Shown piece after piece: positions 7,578 to 15,317 of a DNA stretch of 64,000 bases. The stretch's first letter is position 1, and every line of letters starts with the position of its first letter. Made by a program: the position numbers and the translations under genes. The notes beneath the pieces are model-generated. The model was not told where the DNA came from. It ran no database searches and worked only from the letters and a program-made list of their open reading frames with translations. The DNA comes from a virus, in IMG/VR virus record IMGVR_UViG_3300005264_000006, positions 1 through 64,000 of that record. One strand, given 5' to 3'.

Positions 7578-8295
7578 AAACCCAAAAACAAAAGGTTCGG
7601 GGATCGTGTGTGCCATCCCTCAAAAAGGAAGATGTCCTAATGAATGCGAAGATTGTTTCTTCCAATCGGGACGTTCTTATTTAGAACCTTTAGAAGAAAA
7701 TTTACCTAATATGCCAGATTTAGAAGAAACATATGGTAGAATTGTAAGAGTTAACGATGGTAATGACAGTAACATTGATAGAACAAATGTTATGGAATCT
7801 GTAAAAGAATTTCCATGGAAATTTTACAACACTGCAATACCAAGAGATTTAGAAGAGTTTGAAGATCCGTTTGTTCTTACTGTAAATCCCGGTTACATGA
7901 CTGATAAAAGTTGGCATAAGTTAATAACAATTCCAAAGAACTTAATGTATGTAAGAGTAAGAACAAATTGTTGGAACTTAAATCTTGTAAAAGAAGTAGT
8001 AGAATATTACACAAAAAAAGAAGTACCGGTAATCTTAACATTCATGGCGTATTTTGACACTCCAATTCCATCTGCGCATGAGGATGATTACATATTTAGA
8101 AAGAGAACTCTTAATTCTTATAATGCTATAACCACACAAGCATGGAGAGAAATAATGAGAATGTTTCAAGACAATCATTATGTCTATTCTTGCGGAAAGA
8201 TTGAAGGAGAAAAAGGAACAACCAAATGTGCCAGGTGTGGAAATTGTATTAGAGAATATTTTGTAACATTAGAAAGGTTAAGAAATGAGTTATAA
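7555..8295 (+). CDS. Radical SAM protein, second copy type
   Basis: A 246-residue radical SAM protein unrelated in detail to the one at 4836. The cluster motif is C27-x3-C31-x2-C34 in GRCPNECEDCFF, close to the N-terminus. A second group of cysteines near the C-terminus (CGKIEGEKG then CARCGNC) could hold an auxiliary metal or Fe-S site, as in SPASM/twitch proteins. ATG at 7567 (MYIENPKTKG) is an equally good start, and neither has a clear ribosome-binding site. The substrate is unknown. It lies between the methyltransferase island and a nucleoside-transferase-like gene, so modification of a nucleobase or nucleotide is a reasonable but unproven idea. Confidence 0.8.
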   Translation: MLKKMYIENPKTKGSGIVCAIPQKGRCPNECEDCFFQSGRSYLEPLEENLPNMPDLEETYGRIVRVNDGNDSNIDRTNVMESVKEFPWKFYNTAIPRDLEEFEDPFVLTVNPGYMTDKSWHKLITIPKNLMYVRVRTNCWNLNLVKEVVEYYTKKEVPVILTFMAYFDTPIPSAHEDDYIFRKRTLNSYNAITTQAWREIMRMFQDNHYVYSCGKIEGEKGTTKCARCGNCIREYFVTLERLRNEL

Positions 8296-8779
8296 TAAAC
8301 GAATAGAACAAGGTTACAAAAAATTAGGTTTAAAATTAGATAAGGACGGATACGTGATGAAGAGTATTTATTTTGCCCATCCATTCGATAAATGGAATAG
8401 CAACCAAGAAAAAATGATAGAACAAATCTTAACTAAGAGAGGTTATGATGTTATAAATCCTTTTAAAAAAGAAGATAGAATAAACAAAAAATACGGAGTT
8501 AATAACTATTACGATAATCCAACATTTGAATTTGCCAAAGAAATAATAGAAAAAGATTATGAATTGGTTAAAGAATGTGATGAATATTTTGGTTGGTTTC
8601 CAAAAGATGTCACAATGATTGGTACACCTCTTGAATTATCTTGGGCAAATTCACTAGGTAAAAAGATTACGGTTCTTTGTTATAAACCGCAACCTTTCTT
8701 ATGGATGTATTCCGATATATTTTATATAGGCTATGAGAATTTTAAAAATGACGTTAGATTCTATGATAAAGAAGTTTAA
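8285..8779 (+). CDS. Nucleoside 2-deoxyribosyltransferase-like protein
   Basis: A 164-residue protein with the fold signature of the nucleoside 2-deoxyribosyltransferase / DUF4406 group. It has a first strand and loop SIYFAHPFDKW near residue 27, then an IINPF-like strand (DVINPFKKED), a helix with EKDYELVKECDEYFGW, and the key GTPLELSWANSLGKKI segment. In this family the Glu of GTxxElgxA is the nucleophile, and here it is Glu in GTPLEL. Such enzymes move deoxyribose between bases or hydrolyse nucleosides. In this place it could supply or remove unusual nucleotides for DNA modification. The first 24 residues look like an added extension; ATG at 8357 is an alternative start. It overlaps the preceding gene by 11 bases. 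Confidence 0.7.
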   Translation: MSYNKRIEQGYKKLGLKLDKDGYVMKSIYFAHPFDKWNSNQEKMIEQILTKRGYDVINPFKKEDRINKKYGVNNYYDNPTFEFAKEIIEKDYELVKECDEYFGWFPKDVTMIGTPLELSWANSLGKKITVLCYKPQPFLWMYSDIFYIGYENFKNDVRFYDKEV

Positions 8780-9215
8780 TGAACTTTTTGGAAAGTGTTT
8801 GGAAGAAGATAATAAAAACATGCGAGAATATGTCATACAGGCTTCTGCTTCTAGGATAGAAGGATTAATTTCATTAGAAAAATTTTATAAAGATCATACT
8901 CCGAGAGAGAGTTTTTATAACTTTACAGAATTACCAAAAATAATTAATAAGAAAAATCAGGTTATAGCTTTTGGTAATAGGTTTTTCCCTTTCGAAAGAG
9001 TTAAAAAAGTTTTAGAAAATTTCTTTCAGAATGGTGTAGAAGTTGGTCTTTATCACGGAAAAGGGGTTTCGGTTCTTGTTTTTAAAATTGATGAAAATTA
9101 CGGGATTATGATGGCAAATAAAAAAGATAAAAAAAAGAAAGACACAAATGAAGTATTATATAGATGGGAAGATTTATTTTTCCACAAAAATTTTGGAGAC
9201 GATATGGAATTATGA
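8733..9215 (+). CDS. Hypothetical protein ending DDMEL
   Basis: A 160-residue protein I do not recognise. It overlaps the previous gene by up to 47 bases; ATG codons at 8748 and 8763 would shorten the overlap. The sequence alternates helix (DNKNMREYVIQASASRIEGL) and strand (NQVIAFGNRFFPFERV, VSVLVFKIDENYGIMM), with a Lys-rich patch KKDKKKKD. The C-terminus is GDDMEL, the pentapeptide shared with the polymerase, two methyltransferases and a radical SAM protein. No transmembrane segment or Cys cluster is seen. Confidence 0.6.
   Translation: MRILKMTLDSMIKKFNELFGKCLEEDNKNMREYVIQASASRIEGLISLEKFYKDHTPRESFYNFTELPKIINKKNQVIAFGNRFFPFERVKKVLENFFQNGVEVGLYHGKGVSVLVFKIDENYGIMMANKKDKKKKDTNEVLYRWEDLFFHKNFGDDMEL
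9201..9215 (+). repeat. Gene-end motif, copy 5 (DDMEL C-terminus)
   Basis: Last of the five copies, identical to copy 1 over 15 bases; the preceding codon is GAC (Asp). Its ATGA is the start of the next small gene. Confidence 0.85.
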
Positions 9216-9391
9216 GTGAAGATGATGAAGCACAAACTTTGGCTAATAAGTTTTTTGGGAGAATTGGCGATTGGGGTTTAGAATGGGAAGTATTAACGTT
9301 CTTGTTTTTAATACTTAATAAACAATTTGATATATCTTATGAAACTATAAATAGTGCACTTGAAGAAGCATTAAGAGAGTGGGATGTTTAA
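9212..9391 (+). CDS. Small acidic hypothetical protein
   Basis: A 59-residue acidic protein starting at the ATG in the ATGA overlap with the upstream stop (MSEDDEAQT). An in-frame ATG further upstream at 9164 exists but would lie deep inside the previous gene. The middle is hydrophobic (LTFLFLILNKQF), and the ends are acidic helices. It could be a small binding or regulatory protein; no family is recognised. Confidence 0.55.
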   Translation: MSEDDEAQTLANKFFGRIGDWGLEWEVLTFLFLILNKQFDISYETINSALEEALREWDV

Positions 9392-9394
9392 TGA

Positions 9395-10249
9395 ATGTTA
9401 CGGCCATTTGAATTAGTACAAAATAACATAATAAAATTTTATAGAAAAGATAAAAAAAAGAAGGTGAATGTGAATATAACCGCTAAATTTTTGATTACCA
9501 GCGAGATGAGGGTAGGTTCTCGTTGGATTCATTATTTATTACAGGACATAACTGATTACCGTGTAACTCCGGAAATAGATGTAAGATTGATTGCAGGTAC
9601 TGAAAAAACAGTTAGAAGTTATTTTAACCAAAAAAGAATTCCAAAGTATCATCACACAACCCAATTTCAAATATTAAGACATGTAAAACCCCATGATTAT
9701 AAAATAATTGGTATAGTTAGAAATCCCTTCGATAGGATTACTTCTCTTACTTTTCATCAACGGTACAAACCTCCCGGAAAAGGATTAGAAAAGATAAAAT
9801 TAGCATCAAGTGATATTGAAGCAGTGAGAACTGCTTTTTACCACGAAGACTATCGTATTGACAATGAAAGACAATTTATCTTAATGGTTCCTGGTGCTAG
9901 TACAAAACAATTTAAATCGGGGAAAACCGAAAAACGCGGAGAATTGGAACAAAATTACATATGGACAACTTATGAATGGTTAAAAGAAGACACGTTCGGA
10001 GAAATTAAAGTAATACTGGATTTCTTAGGTTTTGATTTAAAAGATACATTTATTAAAACAAAAATAAGAAAACACTCATTTAGAAATAAAAGTGGAAGGG
10101 AACCCGGTCAAGAAAAAAGAAATGATGAATGGAGAAGAAAGGGAGTTAATGATGATTGGAAGAATTTCTTTACGGAGGATATGTATAAAGATGGTATCGT
10201 CGAACAAGCAACTTATTTAATGATTAAAGAAAATGAGGAGAAAATGTGA
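9395..10249 (+). CDS. PAPS-dependent sulfotransferase
   Basis: A 284-residue sulfotransferase. The 5'-phosphosulfate-binding loop is LITSEMRVGSRWIHYLL near residues 33-49. The 3'-phosphate-binding motif is IGIVRNPFDRITSL near 105-118, with Arg109 and Ser117 in the expected R-x7-S spacing. The C-terminal cofactor loop is recognisable in RRKGVNDDWKNFFT, the usual RKGxxGDWKNxfT. No signal peptide or membrane segment is seen, so it would act in the cytoplasm. It would move a sulfuryl group from PAPS to a hydroxyl or amine, probably on a glycan. An APS kinase that makes PAPS lies 4 kb downstream on the same strand, and a second sulfotransferase lies in the glycan cluster at 27 kb. The acceptor is unknown. 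Confidence 0.85.
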   Translation: MLRPFELVQNNIIKFYRKDKKKKVNVNITAKFLITSEMRVGSRWIHYLLQDITDYRVTPEIDVRLIAGTEKTVRSYFNQKRIPKYHHTTQFQILRHVKPHDYKIIGIVRNPFDRITSLTFHQRYKPPGKGLEKIKLASSDIEAVRTAFYHEDYRIDNERQFILMVPGASTKQFKSGKTEKRGELEQNYIWTTYEWLKEDTFGEIKVILDFLGFDLKDTFIKTKIRKHSFRNKSGREPGQEKRNDEWRRKGVNDDWKNFFTEDMYKDGIVEQATYLMIKENEEKM

Positions 10250-11413
10250 ATGGAAACCGAATACAAATTTAGAGCATTACCAAAACAATCAAAAAGCAGG
10301 ATAAATACAATGTTTTATTTTTGTCCTTATCTTGCTTACTGTAACGACTATTTAGGTGAAAGAAGTGGAGAAGTCAGTGTAAGAACCGCTGTTGGTACGG
10401 ATGCACACATGATTCTTGCTGAATTTTGGAAAGTGTTTGATATAAATTATTTATATAAAGAATTTAAGGTCGACCCTAATATAGATTTAGAAAATAATCC
10501 AATAACTTATTATTTTTATGGTATTTGCATGGAACTAACTCCAAAATATGATAGGGAAGTTCAGGTATTACAGAGAATATATTGGAAATTTGCTAAACTA
10601 CAGGCAGCAAGGTTCTTAGATTTGTATCAAATGTTTAAAGGAAACAAAATAAAAGTATATAAATATTTTACACCGGAAAAAGTAGAACAATATTATTATA
10701 ATGAAGATTTAGAAATTTATGGAACTATTGATTGTGTTTATAAAATACCGAAATTAGGTGAGCAACTAACAGAAGCATTATTTATTAGCGATATAAAAAC
10801 CGGTAACATACCGGCAAGTGTCAGGAGAGGAGCTATAAAAGTTGGTGATGAGACATCGGTTAAAGTACCACCTAAGTTTATGTTTGAGATTCATTTTTAC
10901 GCACTACTATATTTAACACAACATGGTTGGTATTTTAAAGATGAAAAAGTTCGGAAATTTGTTTTGAATAATGAATATTTTGATGAAATAACAAAAACTT
11001 ACAAGAGTTTTGGATTGGGTAAAACAAAGGAAGAAGAACAAGATTTACAAAAGAAGAAGAAAAAATATATTAAAAAGATAAATCATAAGTTATATATTTA
11101 TAATTATGCTCTTGAAAAGGAAATAGAATTAAATTATGGAGATTTAATTGTTGGTTATTTGTTCTTAACAGGAGATCCAAATATTAAAGATCCGGTTGTT
11201 GTTAAAAAGAAATTTACTTATTCTTCTTTTAAAGCAGTTTTATTAAAAATTAATTTATCAAGAGCAATATGGTTTAATAAAAATAATAATGAATTTTATC
11301 TTGTTAGACTTATGAAAACAAGACCGGAATACAATAAATATAAATGCGATAATTGTAGTCGAAAAGAAAAGTGTTTATTAGAAATAGAACAAGAATTTAA
11401 AAAGAGGAAATAA
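10250..11413 (+). CDS. Cas4/RecB-like PD-(D/E)XK nuclease with Fe-S cysteines
   Basis: A 387-residue exonuclease-like protein. Four or more conserved-looking cysteines frame the domain: C25 and C31 in FYFCPYLAYC at the N-terminus, and C366, C369 and C375 in KCDNCSRKEKC at the C-terminus. This is the arrangement that binds 4Fe-4S in Cas4 and AddB-type nucleases. Between them are VGTDAHMILAEF (a helix like the RecB-family motif with His), GTIDCVYKI (motif II Asp) and FISDIKTGN (motif III D-x-K). It would cut or resect DNA during replication or recombination. No Cas1/Cas2 is nearby, so a CRISPR role is not indicated. The ATG follows the sulfotransferase stop directly. Confidence 0.82.
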   Translation: METEYKFRALPKQSKSRINTMFYFCPYLAYCNDYLGERSGEVSVRTAVGTDAHMILAEFWKVFDINYLYKEFKVDPNIDLENNPITYYFYGICMELTPKYDREVQVLQRIYWKFAKLQAARFLDLYQMFKGNKIKVYKYFTPEKVEQYYYNEDLEIYGTIDCVYKIPKLGEQLTEALFISDIKTGNIPASVRRGAIKVGDETSVKVPPKFMFEIHFYALLYLTQHGWYFKDEKVRKFVLNNEYFDEITKTYKSFGLGKTKEEEQDLQKKKKKYIKKINHKLYIYNYALEKEIELNYGDLIVGYLFLTGDPNIKDPVVVKKKFTYSSFKAVLLKINLSRAIWFNKNNNEFYLVRLMKTRPEYNKYKCDNCSRKEKCLLEIEQEFKKRK

Positions 11414-11414
11414 A

Positions 11415-11654
11415 ATGTGTTGGGAACATGAAAATGAATATTGTAATATATGTTTTGATTTTTTATGGAATGATTACGGAATATTTGATGGAGAATCTAT
11501 TGTACCTCTCTTGAGAGGTTTTAATATAGAATTTAAAAATCATAAATCAGAGACGGAATGTAAGAATAAATTTTTTGATTTCTTATCAAAATGCCATGAC
11601 GAAGGATTAATCAAACATATAATGGTACCAGAAAATTTGAATGCGGATGAATAA
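11415..11654 (+). CDS. Small Cys/acidic hypothetical protein
   Basis: A 79-residue protein just after the nuclease stop. It has C-x6-C-x2-C near its start (CWEHENEYCNIC) and two more cysteines later (TECKN and SKCHD), so a metal site is possible. The rest is predicted helix with many acidic residues. I do not recognise a family. The tight spacing suggests one operon with nuclease and primase. Confidence 0.55.
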   Translation: MCWEHENEYCNICFDFLWNDYGIFDGESIVPLLRGFNIEFKNHKSETECKNKFFDFLSKCHDEGLIKHIMVPENLNADE

Positions 11655-11657
11655 ATT

Positions 11658-12698
11658 GTGTTTATCGAAACCGGTGTTTCACATCGCAGACCATTTAGGA
11701 AAATGTTTATTTCTCAACAAGAAGCTATTAAAGATTTCAATAAGTATAAACAATTCTCGAATATTTACCATTCTATATATATGTTTAAATTAAAAGAAGA
11801 GAAATTTGATAAATACGGAAATTTCATTAGATTTGGTCCCGATTATAATACCGCTATAATCACAAAAATTAGTCTTGACTTAGATTCGTATCGAACCATG
11901 CGAGTTAATGGAGATGTTATTGAAGTATACACCGATGATGGATTAATTTCTATTAATAAATTTGCTGAATGGTGTGAAAAACATGATTATATGAGAGAAT
12001 ATGTTTTTTCTGGAGGTGGTTTTTATGGGATTATTGCTGCTAAAGGGCACCCACTAAAACTAAGAGATGGAATGTTAAAATTAGGACAAGAAGCTAGTCT
12101 TGTAATTGATCCTGCTACTGTTGGTGATACAAGCAGGATGAGAAGAGTTCTAAATTCTTATAATTTTAAAGAACATAGAAAGTGTTATTGCATACCTTTA
12201 AAAGAAGAAGAGTTATCTTTAGATTATCACCAAATAAGAAAATTAGCTCAAACACCGAGATTTAGGCAAAAATATATTTATGGAACTAAATCTTATAATT
12301 TAGAAAAATTTAAAATTGATAGTTATAAACTCACAAAAAAAGAATTATTTGTTGATATAGAGAAAAATTTAGATGCCGACAAAATTCTGGAGAAGTATGG
12401 TTGGGAAACAGACGATTTTTGTGATACGATTAAACATATTATAAGTAGAGATTATTTAGGTCATTATTTAAGATTTGAATTAATTAAATATTTAAAATCG
12501 GTTGTTAAGATGAAATTTACAGATTGTGTAAATTACATAAATGCACTGTTAGGAGCAGAAGGAAGACATTCTCTTACTGAAGGTCAAGCAAAATATGTTT
12601 ATGGAAGAAATAGGGTGTTCAATCCAACCAAATTAAAAGCATCCGGTTTATGTCCGGTTAATTGTTACAAATGTTTGCGACTTCGTGATTTAATATGA
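11658..12698 (+). CDS. Archaeo-eukaryotic primase with PriL-like cysteine C-terminus
   Basis: A 346-residue primase of the archaeo-eukaryotic (PriS/prim-pol) superfamily. The metal-binding hDhD motif is ISLDLDSYR at D74/D76. The SGGGFYGIIA motif near 118 matches the family's sGGxGxH region with His replaced by Tyr. The third acid is in LVIDPATVGD, followed by SRMRRVLNSYNF, the R-x-P-x-S-like nucleotide-binding part. The C-terminal third resembles a reduced PriL: a helical RDYLGHYLRFELIKYLK and a GLCPVNCYKC cluster (C332, C336, C339) that could hold an Fe-S or zinc site. The start is GTG at 11658. It would make RNA or DNA primers for the virus polymerase. The His-to-Tyr change is unusual. Confidence 0.78.
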   Translation: MFIETGVSHRRPFRKMFISQQEAIKDFNKYKQFSNIYHSIYMFKLKEEKFDKYGNFIRFGPDYNTAIITKISLDLDSYRTMRVNGDVIEVYTDDGLISINKFAEWCEKHDYMREYVFSGGGFYGIIAAKGHPLKLRDGMLKLGQEASLVIDPATVGDTSRMRRVLNSYNFKEHRKCYCIPLKEEELSLDYHQIRKLAQTPRFRQKYIYGTKSYNLEKFKIDSYKLTKKELFVDIEKNLDADKILEKYGWETDDFCDTIKHIISRDYLGHYLRFELIKYLKSVVKMKFTDCVNYINALLGAEGRHSLTEGQAKYVYGRNRVFNPTKLKASGLCPVNCYKCLRLRDLI

Positions 12699-12745
12699 CT
12701 TTATTCTAAACGAAAAAAAAATAATAGAGGAATTAATAGCTCCAA

Positions 12746-13975
12746 ATGAAATTAACTGAAATAATTCAGGTAAAAAAATCAAAAGAATTATCAAAAGCAT
12801 GCCATTTAGCTAAGAACCTTTATAATTTGGCTAATTGGTATTTTAGACAGGATTTCTTTAATTTAAATAATTTTTTATCGTATTATGATTTAGATTTTAT
12901 TTTAAAAGACAAGGAAGCCTATAAAAATTTACCTTCTCAAACAGCCCAACAAATTTTAAAGTTAGTTATTAAGAATTGGAAATCGTATTTTAGAGCATTA
13001 AAAGAATATAAACGAGATTTCAAGAAATTTAAAGGAAAACCGAAGATTCCAAGATACAAGAAGAAAAACGGAGAATCAATCATTATTTTTACAAATCAGC
13101 AATGTAAAATTAAAGAAGGCTATTTACATTTTCCAAAAAAGAGTAATCTCGACTCTATTAAAACCAGAATTATAGATGTATTAAATCAAGTAAGAATAAT
13201 TCCTTTAGGTGTAAAATATAAAGTTGAAATTGTGTACGAGAAAGAAGCAACCGACTTAGAATTAGATAAAGAGCACGTTTTAGGTATTGATTTAGGGTTA
13301 AATAATCTCATAACTGCTGTAAATAATAATGGATGTAAACCATTTATTGTTAAAGGTGGGATGATTAAATCTATAAACCAATACTATAATAAACAGTTAG
13401 CATATTTTAGAAGCATTGAAAATAAGAAGGGCAATTTTATTGATACTAAAAGAATTCAAAAACTACATTTAACTCGAAATAATAAGATCAATACATTATT
13501 TCACCGAATCTCTAAGAACGTAATTGAATATTGTATTCAAAATAATATTGGAACAATAGTAATTGGATATAATCGAGGTTGGAAACAGAAAATCAATATA
13601 GGAAAAAGGAACAATCAGAATTTTGTAAACATCCCTTTTAATCAACTCTTAAAACAAATAAAATATAAAGCTCAATTAAAAGGAATCCAATTTTTAACTG
13701 TTAACGAAGCCTATACTTCAAAATGTAGTTTTTTGGATAATGAACTAATTGGGCACCATGATAAATATTTAGGAAAAAGGATCCATAGAGGATTGTTTAG
13801 AACGTTCAACGGAAGGTTTCTTAACGCTGACGTGAATGGTGCCTTTAACATAATGAAAAAAGCATTCCCAAATTCCGTTTCGGTTGATGGGATAGAGGCA
13901 TTCGGACTAATGCCACAAATACTTCAACAAAACATCGTTGATAATAGTATTTGCAATAAGATGAGCACAGTTTAA
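12746..13975 (+). CDS. tnpB: Lone TnpB (IS605 OrfB-like RNA-guided nuclease family)
   Basis: A 409-residue TnpB. RuvC-I is GIDLGLNN with Asp182. The usual RuvC-II Glu site reads VIGYNRGWKQ, with no Glu. The best acid is Glu321 in VNEAYTSKCSF, matching the known TnpB group with a relocated catalytic Glu. RuvC-III is NADVNGAFNI with Asp362. The zinc finger is reduced to one Cys in TSKCS, as is common in that group. The N-terminal half is basic and helical. No TnpA transposase is present, so this is an isolated, IS1341-like element. It interrupts the replication operon between the primase and APS kinase genes. Function could be transposon maintenance or viral reuse as an RNA-guided nuclease. Confidence 0.9.
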   Translation: MKLTEIIQVKKSKELSKACHLAKNLYNLANWYFRQDFFNLNNFLSYYDLDFILKDKEAYKNLPSQTAQQILKLVIKNWKSYFRALKEYKRDFKKFKGKPKIPRYKKKNGESIIIFTNQQCKIKEGYLHFPKKSNLDSIKTRIIDVLNQVRIIPLGVKYKVEIVYEKEATDLELDKEHVLGIDLGLNNLITAVNNNGCKPFIVKGGMIKSINQYYNKQLAYFRSIENKKGNFIDTKRIQKLHLTRNNKINTLFHRISKNVIEYCIQNNIGTIVIGYNRGWKQKINIGKRNNQNFVNIPFNQLLKQIKYKAQLKGIQFLTVNEAYTSKCSFLDNELIGHHDKYLGKRIHRGLFRTFNGRFLNADVNGAFNIMKKAFPNSVSVDGIEAFGLMPQILQQNIVDNSICNKMSTV

Positions 13976-14064
13976 CTCGTTTTAGTAGTCTGAGGATGGT
14001 AAGCATGAATTGATTTCAATTACAGTTGTTATAGATAAAAAAAGAAGTAGAGGAGGAGAATTTT
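13976..14064 (+). ncRNA. Candidate omegaRNA 3' region / right end of the TnpB element
   Basis: In IS200/IS605-type elements the guide RNA overlaps the 3' end of tnpB and the right end. This 89-base non-coding stretch directly follows the tnpB stop. It contains a small perfect hairpin AATTG-ATTT-CAATT at 14008-14021, like a subterminal right-end hairpin. The element boundary, and hence the guide, cannot be fixed from sequence alone. Its last bases (AGAGGAGGAGAA) are the ribosome-binding site of the APS kinase gene. Confidence 0.35.
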
Positions 14065-14622
14065 ATGGTTAAAGCAACATGTATTTGGTTTTTTGGTTTA
14101 TCCGGTGCGGGAAAAACGACTATTGCGAATAAATTGCGGGATAAATTCTTGGTTAGAGGTTTAAAAGTTCAGAGATTAGATGGTGATGTTGTAAGAAAAA
14201 TCTTAACAAAAGATTTAGGATTTTCTATGGAAGATAGGTTTGAACATATTAGGAGAGTTGTTTTTGTAGCAAAATTGTTAATGAAAAATGGAATAAATGT
14301 TGTAGCTTCATTTATAACACCCTTAAAATCCATGAGGTATTATATAAAACAAGAATTAGGAGAAAAGTGTTTACTTATTGAATGTCGTTGTGGTTTGCAA
14401 ACTTGTATTGAAAGAGATGTAAAAGGATTGTATGCAAAAGCATTAAATGGAATCATAAAGGATTTTACCGGTTTAACACAACCTTATGAAAGGGGAGGAA
14501 ATGAAGTTTTTTGGGTTTTAAATACGGAGGATTTTGAACCAAAAGAATCATTAAAAAATTTAGTAGAAAAGTTTAAATGTTTTAAAGTATTTGAACGCTT
14601 GATGAAAGATAATGAAACATGA
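14065..14622 (+). CDS. cysC: Adenylylsulfate (APS) kinase
   Basis: A complete 185-residue APS kinase, which phosphorylates APS with ATP to give PAPS. The P-loop is GLSGAGKTT at residues 11-19, and the LDGDVVRKIL segment (39-46) carries the Asp that binds APS. FSMEDRFEHIRR matches the family's F-S-x-x-D-R-x-x-N-I-R-R with Asn replaced by His. KGLYAKA (120-126) and FTGLTQPYE (134-142) form the mobile lid and substrate site. A strong AGAGGAGG site precedes the ATG. No ATP sulfurylase is in the window, so APS would have to come from the host or from a gene elsewhere. With the two sulfotransferases here it makes a PAPS-using pathway likely. Confidence 0.93.
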   Translation: MVKATCIWFFGLSGAGKTTIANKLRDKFLVRGLKVQRLDGDVVRKILTKDLGFSMEDRFEHIRRVVFVAKLLMKNGINVVASFITPLKSMRYYIKQELGEKCLLIECRCGLQTCIERDVKGLYAKALNGIIKDFTGLTQPYERGGNEVFWVLNTEDFEPKESLKNLVEKFKCFKVFERLMKDNET

Positions 14623-14642
14623 TTTGTTGTAAAAATTAAGAG

Positions 14643-15317
14643 GTGTTAAAAATTATAGTTATTGATGTTGGTGAACCACCAAAAGTATTTGAAATGTTTG
14701 AAAAAAAAGGAATACCCTATATTAGAGCAGAAATAAAAATGTTTTATTGTGCTAAATGCGAAAAAATTTACATCCAACAACCTGAAGTTTGTGAATGGCT
14801 CGACAAATCTTTACATGCTCAAGCAGCTAAAATGGCTAAATATTATTCCGGTTGGAAATTTGTATTTCTTGAAGGATTTATTTCAGTTATGGTAGATGAT
14901 CCTCATCATAAAAGAAGTATAAAAGCTTGGATAAGGTCAATGAGAGTAACATTAAGAAAATATGATGTATGTATGTGGCAATGTGATGACTTAAGTCAGT
15001 TAGTTGATGAGGTTTTTAGAGTTGAACAGAAGTCCGGAGAACAACCCAAAATATATGATAAAATAGATGATAAATATAAAGGATGGTCGGATTCTAAAAA
15101 GTTTATTTGTAAATTAATTGACGTATCAGATAAGAAAGCTGATATACTATTAGAAGAATTTAAACATCCTGTAGGAATTATAGAAGCTATATTATCAAGT
15201 GGAGTGACATTCACTAAAACCGGTAATCCAAAAGGAGTTGTTGGTCCTTTAGAAAGTGTGAAGGGGTTTGGTCCTAAATTTATAATTAAAAATAAGAAGA
15301 TGTTATATGAAAAATGA
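14643..15317 (+). CDS. ERCC4/XPF-like protein with HhH end, catalytic motif degenerate
   Basis: A 224-residue protein resembling archaeal XPF/Mus81 nucleases. It opens with a strand IIVIDVGEPP (family: IIVDxRE), then VCEWLDKSLHAQAAKMAKYY and KFVFLEG, matching the D-x-x-x-S-l-x-x-x-Q-x-x-R...LLvEG part of the ERCC4 domain. The ERK triplet that binds metal is not seen: the place reads IYIQQPEVCEWLD. A CxxC (YCAKCEK) sits just before it. The C-terminus has a helix-hairpin-helix-like GPLESVKGFGPKF. GTG at 14643 is the only standard start, but AGAGGTG lies so that ATT at 14652 is better spaced. It may be a structure-specific DNA binder rather than an active nuclease. Confidence 0.62.
   Translation: MLKIIVIDVGEPPKVFEMFEKKGIPYIRAEIKMFYCAKCEKIYIQQPEVCEWLDKSLHAQAAKMAKYYSGWKFVFLEGFISVMVDDPHHKRSIKAWIRSMRVTLRKYDVCMWQCDDLSQLVDEVFRVEQKSGEQPKIYDKIDDKYKGWSDSKKFICKLIDVSDKKADILLEEFKHPVGIIEAILSSGVTFTKTGNPKGVVGPLESVKGFGPKFIIKNKKMLYEK

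Noticed and set aside
10250-11413. Cas4-like nuclease as part of a CRISPR system
   Set aside because: No cas1, cas2 or repeat-spacer array was found in the window. The genomic setting is a viral replication operon.
12746-13975. A complete IS605-type transposon
   Set aside because: TnpA is missing and no clear left and right ends could be set, so only a lone tnpB is claimed.
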